Part shown: piece after piece, positions 5,036 through 6,175 of the stretch
Layout: every line of letters starts with the position of its first letter
How positions within the stretch are numbered: the first letter of the stretch is position 1
Assembly: GCA_900313185.1 (NCBI GenBank)
Contig: OMQI01000001.1
Location: 1-6,175 of the forward strand
DNA: 6,175 nt
Reading direction: 5' to 3'
Source of the DNA: an uncultured Rhodospirillaceae bacterium
Lineage (GTDB): Bacteria; Pseudomonadota; Alphaproteobacteria; RF32; CAG-239
The notes under the pieces: generated by a model
What the model was told of the DNA's origin: nothing
The model's database searches: none
The model's input: only the letters and a program-made list of their open reading frames with translations
Position numbers and translations under genes: made by a program

Positions 5036-5476
5036 ATGAAATTACAAGCCATTGACTGCAAAGGAGAAATTTTTGAACTTAGTGAAGAAGTGCTTAAAGG
5101 TAAAATTACCGTATTATATTTTTATCCCAAAGATAATACTTCAGGTTGCACTAAAGAAGCCTGCGATTTCAGAGATAATGTCAACCGTTTAACAACAATG
5201 GCTCAAGTAATCGGCGTCAGTCCTGACAGCATATCAAGCCATATTAAATTTAAGCAAAAGCAAAATCTGAATTTTATTTTGGTTGCCGATACCGAGCACA
5301 AACTCGCCGAAGAATACGGTGTTTGGAAAGAAAAATCAATGTACGGACGCAAATATATGGGTATTGAGCGCTCAACATTTATCTTAAACGAAAACGGCGA
5401 CATTATTAAAGAATGGCGCAAAGTCAAAGTTGCCGGCCACGTTGAAGAAGTCTTACAAGCGCTTAAAAGCTTATAA
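5036..5476 (+). CDS. bcp: Thiol peroxidase of the Bcp/PrxQ peroxiredoxin family
   Basis: Bcp reduces hydrogen peroxide and organic hydroperoxides in the cytoplasm, using a peroxidatic cysteine regenerated by thioredoxin. In this 146-residue protein the active-site motif PKDNTSGC runs from Pro31 through Thr35 to the peroxidatic Cys38. Cys43, five residues on (CTKEAC), is at the resolving-cysteine position of E. coli Bcp, so an intramolecular disulfide is expected. Arg112 (GIERSTFIL) is the conserved active-site arginine, and YGVWKEKSMYGRKY at 94-107 is the family's typical stretch. The protein is about ten residues shorter at the N-terminus than the usual 155 or so, lacking the Gly-Asp-x-Ala-Pro-Asp-Phe segment. 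No in-frame upstream sequence restores it, so this is a true short form, not a start-site error. It diverges from aqpZ and converges on the flavodiiron gene, overlapping it by six bases. Confidence 0.95.
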   Translation: MKLQAIDCKGEIFELSEEVLKGKITVLYFYPKDNTSGCTKEACDFRDNVNRLTTMAQVIGVSPDSISSHIKFKQKQNLNFILVADTEHKLAEEYGVWKEKSMYGRKYMGIERSTFILNENGDIIKEWRKVKVAGHVEEVLQALKSL

Positions 5477-6175
5477 ATCAGCTTTAATTGCCGCTGCAAG
5501 TGTTTCAATTTCCGTTATTTGTTCCTTTTTGAGTGCCGATTTCAAAGAAATCAGCGGCTCAATAAATGTGCAATTTTTGAGCGGTGCCAATAAATCTTTC
5601 ATTTGCTTACCGGCCATTGCCGCCCAAGTTCCGTTATCGATAATCGCAAATTTACGATTTTGTAAATTGTGAGCTACCATATCGTGCAATAAGTTATCCA
5701 TATTAACGAAAATTCCGCCGTTATAAGTAGGCGCAGCTAACACAATTACCGAAGCAAGAAAAGCCTCGCTTATAATGTAAGAGGCGTGAGTTTTAGAAAC
5801 ATCATACATCTTAATATTTTTAATCCCCTGCTCGGCCAATTTTGTCGCCAATACCATAACTGCATCGTATGTATTGCCGTAAATCGAGCCGTAGGCAATA
5901 AGCACCGACTTATCTTCCGGTTCATATGCTGACCACTTGGAGTATTTTTCAACAAAATAGTTCAAATTATCACGCCAGATAAATCCGTGCAAAGGACAAA
6001 TAATTTTAATATCCAAAGCCGCTGCCTTTTTCAAAACGCTTTGCACTTGCGGGCCGTATTTACCGACAATATTGGTATAATAGCGACGGGCTTCGTCAAT
6101 ATAATCTTTGGCGAAATCAACTTCATCAGCAAAAATATTGCCGTTCAATGCCCCGAATGTACCGAAAGCATCGGC
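5471..6175 (-). CDS. Flavodiiron protein, class A (5' part cut off by the window edge)
   Basis: Flavodiiron proteins reduce oxygen to water and/or nitric oxide to nitrous oxide in the cytoplasm, protecting anaerobes; electrons usually arrive from rubredoxin. The visible 234 residues hold the end of the metallo-beta-lactamase-like diiron domain and the whole flavodoxin domain. In the first, Asp2 of ADAFG matches the bridging aspartate and His63 of PLHGFIWRD matches the last iron-ligand histidine; their spacing of 61 equals that in known members (Asp165/His226 numbering). In the second, YGSIYGNT (95-102) is the FMN phosphate loop, and APTYNGGIF (148-156) and NGTWAAMAGKQM (181-192) are FMN-contacting loops. 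The protein ends after the flavodoxin domain with no rubredoxin or flavin-reductase extension, hence class A. The TTG at 6148 is internal, since the family sequence continues upstream of it to the edge. The remaining iron ligands (the HxExDH region) lie off-window. Confidence 0.95.
   Translation of the reverse strand, partial: ADAFGTFGALNGNIFADEVDFAKDYIDEARRYYTNIVGKYGPQVQSVLKKAAALDIKIICPLHGFIWRDNLNYFVEKYSKWSAYEPEDKSVLIAYGSIYGNTYDAVMVLATKLAEQGIKNIKMYDVSKTHASYIISEAFLASVIVLAAPTYNGGIFVNMDNLLHDMVAHNLQNRKFAIIDNGTWAAMAGKQMKDLLAPLKNCTFIEPLISLKSALKKEQITEIETLAAAIKADL

Noticed and set aside
6146..6148. TTG as the start of the flavodiiron protein
   Set aside because: The family sequence ADAFGTFGALNG continues in frame upstream of it to the window edge, so this is an internal Leu codon.
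1..6175. CRISPR array, tRNA, rRNA, insertion sequence or attachment site
   Set aside because: No regularly spaced repeats, cloverleaf-like sequence, transposase motifs or terminal inverted repeats were seen; intergenic gaps are all under about 160 bases.

Overview
The window looks like a chromosomal stretch of an A+T-rich, Gram-negative bacterium (A+T-rich by eye; not computed). The Gram-negative call rests on a ClpP of proteobacterial type, an exported protein with a clean signal peptide and beta-barrel-like strands, and an AqpZ-type water channel. A class A flavodiiron protein next to a Bcp peroxiredoxin suggests an anaerobe or microaerophile that must dispose of traces of oxygen and peroxide. 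An uncultured, host-associated alphaproteobacterium would fit, but that placement is inference. I see no transposase, integrase, phage structural gene, tRNA, rRNA or CRISPR array.

Layout, left to right. On the minus strand are the start of clpP (its 3' end lies off the left edge) and, just upstream of it, a TTG-started gene for a very basic, repeat-containing protein of 320 residues with no family I recognise. A 128-base divergent region follows, with candidate promoters on both strands and a 10-base palindrome between them. On the plus strand come an exported outer-membrane-type protein (290 residues) with its own terminator, then a cytoplasmic protein of 466 residues of unknown family. A terminator usable on both strands separates the latter from a convergent aquaporin gene (minus strand). 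The aquaporin gene and a plus-strand bcp gene diverge from another 128-base region, which holds an inverted repeat and strong ribosome binding sites on both sides. Finally bcp runs head-on into a flavodiiron protein gene (minus strand, 5' end off the right edge), and the two genes share their last six bases.

How the genes may work together: Bcp reduces peroxides, the flavodiiron protein reduces oxygen and/or nitric oxide, ClpP degrades damaged proteins, and aquaporins of this type pass water and sometimes hydrogen peroxide. A mild oxygen/peroxide-defence theme on the right half is therefore plausible, but these are separate transcription units and the grouping may be chance. The two unrecognised proteins (320 and 466 residues) are the most novel content. 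The second carries a Ser-Tyr-Cys-Ala-Gly-Thr motif resembling the nucleophile elbow of a cysteine-type alpha/beta hydrolase.

Genes are densely packed. The longest gene-free stretch is about 160 bases, so no gap above 300 bases needs explaining.
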